Assembly (NCBI GenBank): GCA_039989855.1
Contig: JBDXGZ010000026.1
Span: 128,331 to 192,330, forward strand
Length of the DNA stretch: 64,000 nt
Reading direction: 5' to 3'
Origin: CALFVT01 sp039989855
GTDB taxonomy: Bacteria; Pseudomonadota; Alphaproteobacteria; Caulobacterales; Maricaulaceae
How positions within the stretch are numbered: position 1 is the first letter of the stretch; the number at the start of each line of letters is the position of its first letter. The translations under genes and the position numbers were made by a program. Under the pieces are notes generated by a model. It saw only the letters and a list, made by a program, of their open reading frames with translations, was not told the DNA's origin and did no database searches. This document shows positions 16,213 to 25,209 of this stretch, piece after piece.

Positions 16213-16809
16213 CTATTGTTCACCTATATCGACCTGATTTCCACTTTGGAAGTCACCATCGTTCGAGTTCGAGCTACTCGCTGTAGATCCAAGGGCAATT
16301 GTATTGTTAATAGCGGGGGCGCCTGCCGAGTTTGCGGCGATGAAGGCTGGATTATCTCCCAAAACAGGTGCAGCTGTACAATTTGGTGTGCAGTTATAAG
16401 TTTCTCGCTCGTTACCACCATAAAAGACACGGATACCATTTCGTGGCAAAATATTGCTCACCTGTACATTGGCATCTAAAATTGTGTGACCTTGCGTATC
16501 AAGGATTAAAATATTTGTTTCACCGTAGCTCCGCCCGACAACAAAAAATGTATTAGCGGAATGAATAGAGACATCCGCCACATTCGGATTACCGACTAAA
16601 ATGGCAGAGGCAGCAACGGGTAAACGAACGACTTCAGTTTTGTTGAGGCCGACACTATATGTTTTCTTAATTTGAGGCGGCGCGATGATGTGATGAGGTC
16701 CAGCAACAGGCCCAGCTAGAATGTCGTTAGCCATAACAGGTGTCGCCATAGATGTTGATATGGCGAGTGTTGCTATCGTTAGTATAGATTTCATCGTATT
16801 ATTTTTCAT
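16213..16809 (-). CDS. Stand-alone secretin N-terminal (CpaC-like) domain protein
   Basis: About 198 residues with a signal peptide ending TPVMAN. The central part (YSVGLNKTEVVRLPVAASAI to ILDANVQV) is the pilus-assembly N-domain found at the start of CpaC/RcpA secretins, with the hallmark F.VGRSYGETN.LILD; the local CpaC carries the cognate MFGRSPGQTNARFMDHNG. No secretin barrel follows; instead there is a 70-residue low-complexity Asn/Ser/Ala tail with a Cys pair. A TTG start at 16860 is in frame, but ATG 16809 fits the signal peptide. It probably acts with the outer-membrane channel in the periplasm. Confidence 0.85.
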   Translation of the reverse strand: MKNNTMKSILTIATLAISTSMATPVMANDILAGPVAGPHHIIAPPQIKKTYSVGLNKTEVVRLPVAASAILVGNPNVADVSIHSANTFFVVGRSYGETNILILDTQGHTILDANVQVSNILPRNGIRVFYGGNERETYNCTPNCTAAPVLGDNPAFIAANSAGAPAINNTIALGSTASSSNSNDGDFQSGNQVDIGEQ

Positions 16810-17192
16810 CACTTTAGTATCTCTAACTTTAAAATCTTTATTGGCATGAAAATAGACCAATAGAATCCAGCTAAGTGATTATAGTGAACGAAGGGTTTAC
16901 AAGTCATGAATTATTACAGCTTCTGCTATCTTGCTATGAAAAGAGGGCCCCATAAGGTCATATTTCTATTATTAGCCTCTGCGGAACGACTTAAAATGCG
17001 CTTTTACACTATATATATAATAGGGTTTACGGCTTAAAATTATATTTTTTTCGCTAAAAATAGACTTTCATAACTTTTTTACCATGTTCTTTAGCCGCTT
17101 CTTAATTGGGCCTCATTATACACATCATCAACAGGGACATCCCTGACACGAGACATTGGGTTTCGTAAAATTAGCATACGTGGGAGTAAGTT
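16810..17192. promoter_or_regulatory. Divergent intergenic region between the pilus genes and the Flp pilin
   Basis: 383 bp, strongly AT-rich, and must contain promoters for both directions. A perfect palindrome CAGGGACATCCCTG (17132-17145) lies about 50 bp before the pilin start. GGGAG at 17182-17186 is the pilin ribosome binding site. I found TTAA boxes but no good TTAA-N7-TTAA pair here, so direct CtrA control of the pilin is not supported by an obvious site. Confidence 0.5.
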
Positions 17193-17381
17193 ATGCAAAA
17201 TCTAGTTACGCGTTTCATTGAAGACGAATCTGGTGCAACAGCTATTGAGTACGGTCTAATCGCCGCTCTTATTTCAGTTGCTCTTATTGCTGGTGCATCT
17301 GCACTTGGTAACGGTATCAACAACAAGTTCACACAAGTTTCAAATGAGCTTGAAGGCGCTGCACTTAATAACGGTAGCTAA
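17193..17381 (+). CDS. Flp family type IVb pilin
   Basis: 62 residues, the major subunit of the Tad/Flp pilus (PilA in Caulobacter). The leader ends DESG, then ATAIEYGLIAALISVALIAG: prepilin cleavage after Gly, Glu at +5, Tyr at +6, and a hydrophobic assembly helix, as in all Flp pilins. The mature pilin is about 48 residues. GGGAGTAAG lies a few bases before the ATG. A terminator directly after it separates the pilin, which must be made in large amounts, from the downstream cpa genes. Confidence 0.97.
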   Translation: MQNLVTRFIEDESGATAIEYGLIAALISVALIAGASALGNGINNKFTQVSNELEGAALNNGS

Positions 17382-17414
17382 GCCACTCTAGTCCTTGTAA
17401 AAGGATATGAATTG

Positions 17415-17441
17415 AACCGCTCCTTTTGGAGCGGTTTTTTT
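17415..17441 (+). terminator. Terminator of the Flp pilin gene
   Basis: AACCGCTCC / GGAGCGGTT perfect 9-bp stem, TTTT loop, followed by a run of T. It would let the pilin transcript exceed that of the downstream cpa genes. Confidence 0.93.
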
Positions 17442-17520
17442 GTGGGCTATTGATAGATGGCAACACCCTGTTAACCCTAAGCCGTTAGGACATATAGACG
17501 TTTGGTTTTGGAGCCTGTTC

Positions 17521-18027
17521 ATGTCTATTGCGATTATTTTCTTTGCCCTATTTGCCATTTGCCAAATAATGGCGGCTGTGAATGACGCTTTAACTATGAA
17601 AATTCCAAATTGGATTAGCTTGGCTCTATTGGCTGGATTTGTCTGTATAATACCATTTGCATGGGTAGATTTCGCGACATTGGGTGAGCATATTCTTGTT
17701 GGTCTGGGCGTCTTTGCTGTCGCCTTTGGTATGTTTGCTGTGGGCTGGTTAGGTGGCGGTGATGCCAAATTACTGGCAGCGACGGCCTTTTGGTGGCAAG
17801 CTGCTGATCTTTTTCCCTATTTACTGGTTACGGCCATAGCTGGGGGGGCTCTCGCACTCTTTCTTATAATTGGTCGCCGCTATATCCCCGTCAGCATGTT
17901 AACGTCTGCGTGGTTGCATCGGATGTTTAAGGATGAAACTAAAATGCCCTACGGTATTGCTTTGGCAATCGGGGCTTTGATGACGCTTCCTAAGAGCCAA
18001 ATATACCTTTCGTTGATGGTTTCCTAA
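17521..18027 (+). CDS. cpaA: Prepilin peptidase CpaA/TadV
   Basis: About 168 residues, an A24-family aspartic protease of the inner membrane that cuts and processes Flp and TadE prepilins. The two catalytic Asp motifs are visible: NDALTMKIPNW near the first span and GWLGGGDAKLL (the GxGD motif). Five to six hydrophobic helices. A frame reaching back to 17440 overlaps the pilin terminator; ATG 17521 with GGAG 8 bases upstream is the better start. Confidence 0.93.
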   Translation: MSIAIIFFALFAICQIMAAVNDALTMKIPNWISLALLAGFVCIIPFAWVDFATLGEHILVGLGVFAVAFGMFAVGWLGGGDAKLLAATAFWWQAADLFPYLLVTAIAGGALALFLIIGRRYIPVSMLTSAWLHRMFKDETKMPYGIALAIGALMTLPKSQIYLSLMVS

Positions 18028-18172
18028 TGGCTCTGAATAGAGTCATTATATAAATCTCTGTAAAAATCTTAACTTTCTTAATTTTGTTAACCCTTTCTTG
18101 GGGAGCTTTTCCTAAAAATTAACCATGCCGACTCTACTGTCGACAGAGTAGTTTTGATTCGTGGGAGTTATC

Positions 18173-19015
18173 ATGGACGTAAGACGTATAATAATTATCG
18201 TAGGAATGCTCGCGCTTGCAGGTGTTCTCTTTGTATATGTCCGTCAGCTTGGCGCGCCAGCGCCGGTCGTATCTGCGCCCGTGGTTGCAGCCCCTGTGGT
18301 TGAGCGAATAGAATATAAAGACGTTCTTGTGGCAAAACAGGATGTCGTATTTGGGCGCCGAGTCACACCTGAAGATTTTCAGTGGATACAATGGCCTGCG
18401 GAAAGCGTGTCTGAAGGGTTTATCACAAGTGACGCCCGTCCAGCGGCAATTGAGGAATTGTCAGGAAACGTCTCTCAAGCTCCAATTTTTCTCGGTGAGC
18501 CGATACAGAGTAGAAAACTTATTGAGACAGGTGACCGAAGCATCATGTCTGCGCTACTCGCACCAGGAATGCGTGCGGTGACGACACGCATCTCTGTCGC
18601 TTCAGCTGCGGGTGGGTTTATTAAGCCTGGTGACCGAGTTGATATCATTCTGACACGTCAACTCCGTGATTTGTCCGCCGATATATCGCGTCGCCAAGAC
18701 TATAGTATTTCGGAGACGATTTTTGAAAATGTCCGCGTCATGGCGATCGACCAAAATTACCAAGTAGGAGCTTCAGGCCAACCGACGGTGTTGGGGTCAA
18801 CAGCCACGTTTGAGTTGTCACAAGATGACGCCGAATATTTGCAAGAAGCGGTAACGCAGGGTGATATTACCCTAACACTTCGTAGTCTGCATAATGCTGG
18901 GGGACAAGTTATCCGCCGCTCAGAAGGCATCAAGCGTGAATCTGGCACAACAGCAACGATCGCTGTTTATAGAGCCGGTCAAGCCCAACAAGTTGGTTTG
19001 GGTGGGAGTCAATAG
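18173..19015 (+). CDS. cpaB: Pilus assembly protein CpaB/RcpC
   Basis: About 280 residues. One N-terminal membrane span (IIIIVGMLALAGVLFVYV), a Pro/Ala/Val linker, a SAF-like domain (VLVAKQDVVFGRRVTPEDFQ) and the RcpC domain (GMRAVTTRISVASAAGGFIK followed by PGDRVDI). CpaB is a periplasmic partner of the CpaC secretin. GGGAG lies just before ATG 18173. The TAG stop and the cpaC start are separated by one base. Confidence 0.93.
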   Translation: MDVRRIIIIVGMLALAGVLFVYVRQLGAPAPVVSAPVVAAPVVERIEYKDVLVAKQDVVFGRRVTPEDFQWIQWPAESVSEGFITSDARPAAIEELSGNVSQAPIFLGEPIQSRKLIETGDRSIMSALLAPGMRAVTTRISVASAAGGFIKPGDRVDIILTRQLRDLSADISRRQDYSISETIFENVRVMAIDQNYQVGASGQPTVLGSTATFELSQDDAEYLQEAVTQGDITLTLRSLHNAGGQVIRRSEGIKRESGTTATIAVYRAGQAQQVGLGGSQ

Positions 19016-19016
19016 G

Positions 19017-20492
19017 ATGAAAAAATATCAAATGAAATTAAAGGCTTGTCTGGTTTTAACCGTATCAAGTTTTGTAAGTTTTGCGGCATCTGAAGCTGGA
19101 ACACGATCATATTCTGATGTGACGACGACAAGTTACAGCCCGTCTAAAACGCATATTGTTACGCCGGGACAGGGGTCAACAGAACGCAGTGTGACAATAC
19201 CGTTTAATAAATCAACGACGATAGAACTACCTAATGACATTATGGACGTTATTATAGCGAACCGTGAAATTGCTGAGCCTTTGGTTCATTCATCTCGGAA
19301 AATTGTTATGTTTGGCCGTAGCCCGGGACAAACAAATGCACGGTTTATGGATCATAATGGCGATGAAATGCTGTCGCTTAATATTCGCGTCGAACGTGAT
19401 ATTACAGGATTAAAGTCATTATTGTCTGAGCATGGCGGCAGCAATAGCGTCAATGTCAAAGCTGTGAACAATAACCTCCTTTTAACAGGTGGTGTGCCAA
19501 ATGCAGCGAGTGCTGCGCGTATTGAACGACTCGCCTCTCTCTGGCTCGATGAAACAACAACGGGCAATGCGGGTGAAATCGTAAATTTGATGAACATTGA
19601 AGCGCGCGATCAAGTGATGCTAAAAGTCCGCATTGTTGAAATGCAGCGTTCTGTAACGAAGCAACTTGGCATTAATTTGGCTGTTGCAGGCGAAATCGGT
19701 GACGCGACGATCTCTTTAATGAGTAATAATGCCCTTACGGCGGGCGCGGGATTTGACGGCGGTATTCAGTGGAATAATAGCGGGGGTGGATCTCTCCAGC
19801 AACTGACGACCGGATTACAAGCGCTTGAGCAAGTGGGACTGGTTCGTACGGTTGCAGAACCAACATTGACGTCCGTTTCAGGCGAATCAGCGAGTTTCCA
19901 AGCGGGTGGTGAGTTTGCTGTCTTATCGGGGACAGGCACAGTTGACCCGACAACGGGTACGGTGACAAATACGTTTGAGTTTAAAGAATTTGGCGTGTCT
20001 GTTGGATTTACGCCTGTCGTGCTCGATGAAGGTCGTATTTCACTCAACCTCGAGACGGGTATTTCTGAACTGACCACGGTTGGCTCTTTTACAACCGCAT
20101 CGGGAACCGTTCCGGGGCTTCGTACGCGCCGAGCTAATTCGGTTGTTGAAGTTCCGTCAGGGTCATCCATTGTTATTGCAGGGTTGATCCAACAAGAAAG
20201 CCGGTCTACGGCGGACGGGACGCCTGGGGTTAAAGATATCCCTGGATTGGGTGCGCTTTTCCGAAATCGTGATGAGTTAAATACAGAAACTGAATTGGTT
20301 ATCATTGCGACGCCTTATTTGGTTGACGGAACGCATCCTGATAATTTGCAAACACCGATAGATGGATATGTAGCTCCGTCTGACGCAGAGGCCATTATCC
20401 TTGGGCGTTTAAACAAAACATATAAACGTGAAGATAGCAAACCAGCTTTGACGGATAGTCGATTTGGTACCTTTGGGCATGTAGTTGATTAG
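19017..20492 (+). CDS. cpaC: Tad pilus outer-membrane secretin CpaC/RcpA
   Basis: About 491 residues with an N-terminal signal peptide. The order is: pilus N-domain (residues about 55-125, with VMFGRSPGQTNARFMD), a BON-like domain (NNLLLTGGVPNAASAARIE), then the secretin core with VAEPTLTSVSGESASFQAGG and the gate signature VEVPSGSSIVIAGLIQ. It forms the ring through which the Flp pilus leaves the cell. The start at 19017 follows the cpaB stop by one base (TAGGATGA), with a frame that would otherwise run back into cpaB. A second, stand-alone N-domain is encoded at 16213-16809. Confidence 0.95.
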   Translation: MKKYQMKLKACLVLTVSSFVSFAASEAGTRSYSDVTTTSYSPSKTHIVTPGQGSTERSVTIPFNKSTTIELPNDIMDVIIANREIAEPLVHSSRKIVMFGRSPGQTNARFMDHNGDEMLSLNIRVERDITGLKSLLSEHGGSNSVNVKAVNNNLLLTGGVPNAASAARIERLASLWLDETTTGNAGEIVNLMNIEARDQVMLKVRIVEMQRSVTKQLGINLAVAGEIGDATISLMSNNALTAGAGFDGGIQWNNSGGGSLQQLTTGLQALEQVGLVRTVAEPTLTSVSGESASFQAGGEFAVLSGTGTVDPTTGTVTNTFEFKEFGVSVGFTPVVLDEGRISLNLETGISELTTVGSFTTASGTVPGLRTRRANSVVEVPSGSSIVIAGLIQQESRSTADGTPGVKDIPGLGALFRNRDELNTETELVIIATPYLVDGTHPDNLQTPIDGYVAPSDAEAIILGRLNKTYKREDSKPALTDSRFGTFGHVVD

Positions 20493-20503
20493 GATAAGAT
20501 AAT

Positions 20504-21184
20504 ATGACTTTTAAATCGACATACGTTTCATCTCTCACAAAACTATGCTTAAGCGCCGTTTTTGTCGGGCTAACGGCCTGTTCAACAGCAACGCCGACAC
20601 ATGGCAATGTTTTTGAAGAAAATAAGTTTCAAATTTCGGAGCAGATTGAGCGCCTTGAGCTATATCCTCAGGTTAATGGATTACAGCTTAACCCGCGTGA
20701 CCAAGAAGCGGTTAACCGCTTTATTCGTGATTTTTCACGAAATGGCGACGGTCAAATATTTATGAATGTCCCGTCAAATCAAACAAATAGTATTGGGGCA
20801 CAGCAAGCTCAAAAACTGATTAATACAGTCTTGAGACAATCTGGTAATGGTGGTGCTAATGTGCAAACGGGGCAATATCAGGTTCACCAAGCCGCACCAG
20901 CTCCTGTTGTAATATCTTACCGCAAATTTGCGACCTTAATACCACGTTGCAATACGAAGCAAGACTTCCGTTTAACGGGTAATAATCAAGCTTATCGTGG
21001 CTTTGGATGCTCACATTTTGCTAACCAAGCGGCTTTGATCGGTGATCACCGTCAAATTCTAAGGCCCGCTGATCAGACACCTGCTGATGCAACTCGTCGT
21101 TCAGCTGTTTATGAATCATATATTGAGGGCGCAGACCCCTCGTCTGCAAATGGTAGCCGCCAAGGCATAACTTTTGGCAATTAA
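20504..21184 (+). CDS. cpaD: Pilus assembly lipoprotein CpaD
   Basis: 226 residues. The signal sequence ends in VGLTAC, a lipobox. The CpaD family features are seen in the tail: the RCNTKQDF block followed by RGFGCSHFANQAALIGDHRQ and the conserved RP.DQTPADATRRS. CpaD is an outer-membrane lipoprotein that helps the CpaC secretin assemble. It lies 11 bp after cpaC in the operon. Confidence 0.93.
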   Translation: MTFKSTYVSSLTKLCLSAVFVGLTACSTATPTHGNVFEENKFQISEQIERLELYPQVNGLQLNPRDQEAVNRFIRDFSRNGDGQIFMNVPSNQTNSIGAQQAQKLINTVLRQSGNGGANVQTGQYQVHQAAPAPVVISYRKFATLIPRCNTKQDFRLTGNNQAYRGFGCSHFANQAALIGDHRQILRPADQTPADATRRSAVYESYIEGADPSSANGSRQGITFGN

Positions 21185-21202
21185 GAGGTCAAAACGAACA
21201 GG

Positions 21203-22789
21203 ATGACAGCGACTATGCATACACAGACTCCACCGCCTGCGACACCTAATGGTTATGCGGCGCCAAGACCGACACCGGCTCCGCGTCCTATTCAACAGAC
21301 GGCTCCCGTTCCAATGGCTCCGCCGGCTTCGCCTTACCCAGCCGTACCGCCTCAGCCTATGCAACCGCAACACATGACACCTGCTGCACCTTATCAGCAC
21401 ATGCCAGCGCCTATGGCACCTCAAATAGCACCTCAACCGATGCACACGATGCCAGCGCATATGGCGCCTCAGATGGCACCACAGCCTATGCACGCGATGC
21501 CAGCGGCTGTCGCTATTCCACAAGCGATGCCTCAGATGGAAGCGCGTCGCGAAGACGGCGATAAAATGATCCCAGGCATTTCTATTCACGTTTTTTGTGA
21601 ACGTAATGAGACAGGCTCTATCATCAATAAGGCGCAACATGATTGGCGTATGAAGCGGGTGAATGTAGATATTTTCATGGGTGGATTAAATTCCGCTGTG
21701 GATTATTATCATAATGAAACCACACCTAACTTGATCATGATTGAAACGGCTATTAGTGGCGCGGAACTTTTCACGCAACTTGAACAATTAGCCTCTGTTT
21801 GTGATGAAGGTACTCAGGTCGTTGTTATTGGCGCATCAAATGACATTCGTCTTTACCGCCAACTTATGGAAAAAGGCGTGAGTGATTATCTCGTGCCTCC
21901 TTTCCACCCGATGAATATTATCCGCTCTATTAGCGATTTGTATCTTACAGAAGACAAACCATTTATAGGCCGTTGTAGTGCAGTTTACGGAGCTAAGGGT
22001 GGTGTTGGTGCTTCAACAATCGCACATAATCTTGCATGGATTTTGGCTGAAAAGATGGGTCAAGAAACTGCGCTTATTGATTTTGACGAAACTTGGGGTA
22101 CGACAGGCATTGATTTTGCTTACGATACAGCTCAAGGCCTTGAAGAAGCCTTGTCGCAATCAGAACGCCTCGACGAAGCGTTGCTTGATAAAATTATGGT
22201 GAGGCACACGAAGAAGCTCTCTATATTACCATCATCTGCATCATTAGGAAATGGTAGCGCTTTTGATGCGCCTGAAACATTTGAAAAAGTGATTGATGGG
22301 ATACGCTCTATTAGTCCTTTCAATGTTTTTGATATGCCGCATGTGTGGTCAGATTGGTCGAGTACAGCTTTGACTGGGGCCGATGAAATTGTCATTGTCG
22401 CAACGCCTGAATTAGCCTGTTTACGTAATACAAAGAACCTTATTGATTATTTAAAGGCGAAGCGTCCAAATGATGCTGATCCACTAGTGATCGTCAATAA
22501 AGTTGGACGATCTAAACTTGAAATCCCGTTGAAAGATTTTGCTGCGGCGATTGGTATTGAACCTGCTTTGTCCCTGTCTTTTGATCCGGATACATTCACT
22601 GAAGCGTCAAATGACGGGAAGATGTTAACTGATTTAAAAGCAGGCGCACCGCATGTTGAAGGTTTAACATATCTTGCATCTCGATTACGGACTGGGAATT
22701 TTCCTAACATGTCTATGCTTGGAAAAGGCCGTAAAAAATCAGGCACAAGTTTGAAAAGCTCGTTAATGTCTAAATTGAAAAAGAAGTAA
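21203..22789 (+). CDS. cpaE: Pilus localisation ATPase CpaE/TadZ
   Basis: 528 residues. The first 110 or so are a Pro/Met/Gln/Ala-rich low-complexity tail (MAPQMAPQPMHAMPA-like repeats), then a receiver-like domain (about 130-250), then a MinD/ParA-type ATPase domain with the deviant P-loop YGAKGGVGAST at about residue 263. Having Ala-Ser-Thr where MinD has Lys-Thr is usual for CpaE. It positions the pilus machine at the cell pole. The long Pro-rich N-terminus is unusual in length. Start uncertain between 21203 and 21215. Confidence 0.93.
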   Translation: MTATMHTQTPPPATPNGYAAPRPTPAPRPIQQTAPVPMAPPASPYPAVPPQPMQPQHMTPAAPYQHMPAPMAPQIAPQPMHTMPAHMAPQMAPQPMHAMPAAVAIPQAMPQMEARREDGDKMIPGISIHVFCERNETGSIINKAQHDWRMKRVNVDIFMGGLNSAVDYYHNETTPNLIMIETAISGAELFTQLEQLASVCDEGTQVVVIGASNDIRLYRQLMEKGVSDYLVPPFHPMNIIRSISDLYLTEDKPFIGRCSAVYGAKGGVGASTIAHNLAWILAEKMGQETALIDFDETWGTTGIDFAYDTAQGLEEALSQSERLDEALLDKIMVRHTKKLSILPSSASLGNGSAFDAPETFEKVIDGIRSISPFNVFDMPHVWSDWSSTALTGADEIVIVATPELACLRNTKNLIDYLKAKRPNDADPLVIVNKVGRSKLEIPLKDFAAAIGIEPALSLSFDPDTFTEASNDGKMLTDLKAGAPHVEGLTYLASRLRTGNFPNMSMLGKGRKKSGTSLKSSLMSKLKKK

Positions 22790-22795
22790 GCGCAT

Positions 22796-24199
22796 ATGTT
22801 CGGAAAACGGTCTTCTTCCTCCGCCGCCGCAACGGCCCCTACGACAGCGCAACTCTCGCCAAAATCAACAGCGAGTGCGCCGCCTATGGCAAGTAGTCAA
22901 GAACCGGCACGCGAGGCAAGTCAGCCATCAGAAGATTATTATGATACCAAGTCGAGTATTTTTAATGCTCTATTTGAAACCATTGATGTATCAGCTTTGG
23001 CGGGAATGCGTCCAGAGAAAGCGCGTGACGAAATCAAGCAAATTGTCGATGAAATTATCGCAATTCGCAATGTTCGTTTGTCTGTTAATGAACAAACCCA
23101 GCTCATCATGGAAATCTGTGATGATATTTTAGGGTATGGTCCGTTAGAGCCCTTGCTCGCGCGAGATGATATTGCCGATATTATGGTGAACGGCGCGAAA
23201 CATGTTTTCATCGAAACTGCGGGTAAGATGATAAAAACCAATATCCGTTTCCGTGACAATGCTCAGTTGATGAATATTTGTCAGCGCATTGTGTCGCAAG
23301 TGGGTCGCCGAGTTGATGAAGCCAGCCCGATTTGTGATGCGCGCCTTTTAGACGGCTCTCGGGTTAATGTTATTGCACCGCCTTTGTCGATTGACGGGCC
23401 AGCTCTCACTATTCGGAAGTTTAAGAAAGATAAGCTGACCCTGTCTAATTTGGTTGATTTTAAATCAATTTCTCCCGCCGGGTCTAAAGTCCTACAAATT
23501 ATCGGCGCTTGCCAATGTAATGTGGTTATTTCTGGCGGTACGGGTTCTGGTAAGACAACCTTGCTGAACTGTTTGACGGGTTTTATTCACCCTGATGAGC
23601 GGATTATTACCTGCGAAGATGCGGCTGAATTACAACTTCAACAGCCACATGTTGTACGTCTTGAAACCCGTCCGCCTAACCTTGAAGGCAAGGGTAAGAT
23701 TACCATGTCAGATTTGGTCAAAAACTGTCTACGGATGCGTCCAGAACGGATCATCGTGGGTGAGGTTCGTGGACCCGAAGCCTTTGACCTTCTGCAAGCT
23801 ATGAATACGGGCCATGATGGCTCAATGGGAACGCTTCATGCGAACTCACCTCGTGAAGCTTTATCTCGACTTGAATCTATGATTACGATGGGGGGGTTCT
23901 CTCTACCCGCGAAAACAATTCGTGAGATGATTGTTGGATCTGTTGACATTATTGTACAGGCGACACGTCTTCGCGATGGATCACGGCGCATTACCCATAT
24001 TACCGAAGTCATTGGGATGGAAGGTGACGTTATCGTGACGCAAGACCTCCTCCTTTATGAGATGGATGGTGAAGATGCCAACGGGAATATTATTGGGGAA
24101 CATAAATCAACAGGTATTGCCCGTCCGGCCTTTTGGGATCGTGCGCGTTATTTTAACCTTGAACGGCAATTAGCTGAAGCTCTAGACGAGGCAGGTTAA
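22796..24199 (+). CDS. cpaF: Tad secretion ATPase CpaF/TadA
   Basis: 467 residues. A low-complexity Ser/Ala/Pro head is followed by the GspE-type ATPase: Walker A GGTGSGKTTLLN at about residue 246, the Asp-box EDAAELQL, Walker B RMRPERIIVGEVRG and the His-box GHDGSMGTLHANSP. It powers both extension and retraction of Flp pili from the cytoplasm. It follows cpaE by 6 bp. Confidence 0.97.
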   Translation: MFGKRSSSSAAATAPTTAQLSPKSTASAPPMASSQEPAREASQPSEDYYDTKSSIFNALFETIDVSALAGMRPEKARDEIKQIVDEIIAIRNVRLSVNEQTQLIMEICDDILGYGPLEPLLARDDIADIMVNGAKHVFIETAGKMIKTNIRFRDNAQLMNICQRIVSQVGRRVDEASPICDARLLDGSRVNVIAPPLSIDGPALTIRKFKKDKLTLSNLVDFKSISPAGSKVLQIIGACQCNVVISGGTGSGKTTLLNCLTGFIHPDERIITCEDAAELQLQQPHVVRLETRPPNLEGKGKITMSDLVKNCLRMRPERIIVGEVRGPEAFDLLQAMNTGHDGSMGTLHANSPREALSRLESMITMGGFSLPAKTIREMIVGSVDIIVQATRLRDGSRRITHITEVIGMEGDVIVTQDLLLYEMDGEDANGNIIGEHKSTGIARPAFWDRARYFNLERQLAEALDEAG

Positions 24200-24204
24200 A
24201 CGGT

Positions 24205-25203
24205 ATGGATCAAGCGACTCTCATGGCTATACTTGCTGCGGGCTTGGTTCTGGGTATAGGATTTGCTTTATTATCCGGTGGCTCGTCTTCAGGGTCTAAA
24301 CGCGTGCAGACCATTGGTCGCACGGGGAGTATATCGCCTGATAAAAAAACGGGAATTTTCAGTTTTATGAAACCAGACGGCGATAATTCGTCTCGACGTA
24401 AACAAATTGAAGATACGCTCAACCGCCTTGAAGATAAAAAGAAGTCTGCAAAGAAGCGACAAATGTCGCTCGAGATGCGCCTAATACAAGCGGATTGGTC
24501 AGTCGCACCTGCTTCATTCATGACGATTAGTGTTGTTATTGGTTTGCTCATTGGATTGGCTGTTTTTATCATTACTAAAAAGCCATTATTTGCGGCTGGT
24601 GCGGCATTCGGCATGGGCTTTGGTGCTCCACGGTGGATATTAGGCATGGCGATTAATAAGCGGCAAAAGAAGTTCACCTCCCATTTTGCTGACGCTATGG
24701 ATATCATTGTTAGGGGTATTCGAACCGGCTTACCTTTAGCCGATTGTTTGAAAATTATTGCTCATGAATCACCAGAACCTGTCTCGACGGAGTTTCTAAG
24801 AGTTGTTGAAGCTGAAAATTTAGGGGTTCCGATTGATGTGTGTTTGGAACAAATGCATGACCGCATGCCCGTAACGGAAGTTAACTTCTTTGCCACTGTG
24901 CTTAATATTCAACGCCAAACAGGTGGTAATCTTGGGGAGTCCTTAGAAAATCTGTCAGGGGTGTTGCGTGGGCGTAAACTTTTAGCGGAAAAAATTAAGG
25001 CCTTATCAGCCGAAGCGAGAATGTCAGCTATGATTATTGGAGCTTTGCCAATCGCCGTGGGTGCGCTTGTTACCGTCTTAGCACCTGATTACATGGCCGA
25101 CCTCTACGGCACGGAGCGGGGTCAGCAGAATATGATGATCGGCGCTGTTATGATGGTTGTTGGTATTTTCTCAATGAAGAAAATGATCGCGTTTAAATAT
25201 TAG
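24205..25203 (+). CDS. tadB: Tad pilus inner-membrane platform protein TadB
   Basis: 332 residues. An N-terminal span, a cytoplasmic basic coiled region (RRKQIEDTLNRLEDKKKSAK), two central spans, and the T2SSF domain (DAMDIIVRGIRTGLPLADCL, then TGGNLGESLENLSGVLRGR) before the last spans. With TadC it forms the membrane platform driven by CpaF. 5 bp after cpaF. Confidence 0.95.
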   Translation: MDQATLMAILAAGLVLGIGFALLSGGSSSGSKRVQTIGRTGSISPDKKTGIFSFMKPDGDNSSRRKQIEDTLNRLEDKKKSAKKRQMSLEMRLIQADWSVAPASFMTISVVIGLLIGLAVFIITKKPLFAAGAAFGMGFGAPRWILGMAINKRQKKFTSHFADAMDIIVRGIRTGLPLADCLKIIAHESPEPVSTEFLRVVEAENLGVPIDVCLEQMHDRMPVTEVNFFATVLNIQRQTGGNLGESLENLSGVLRGRKLLAEKIKALSAEARMSAMIIGALPIAVGALVTVLAPDYMADLYGTERGQQNMMIGAVMMVVGIFSMKKMIAFKY

Positions 25204-25209
25204 GAACTG

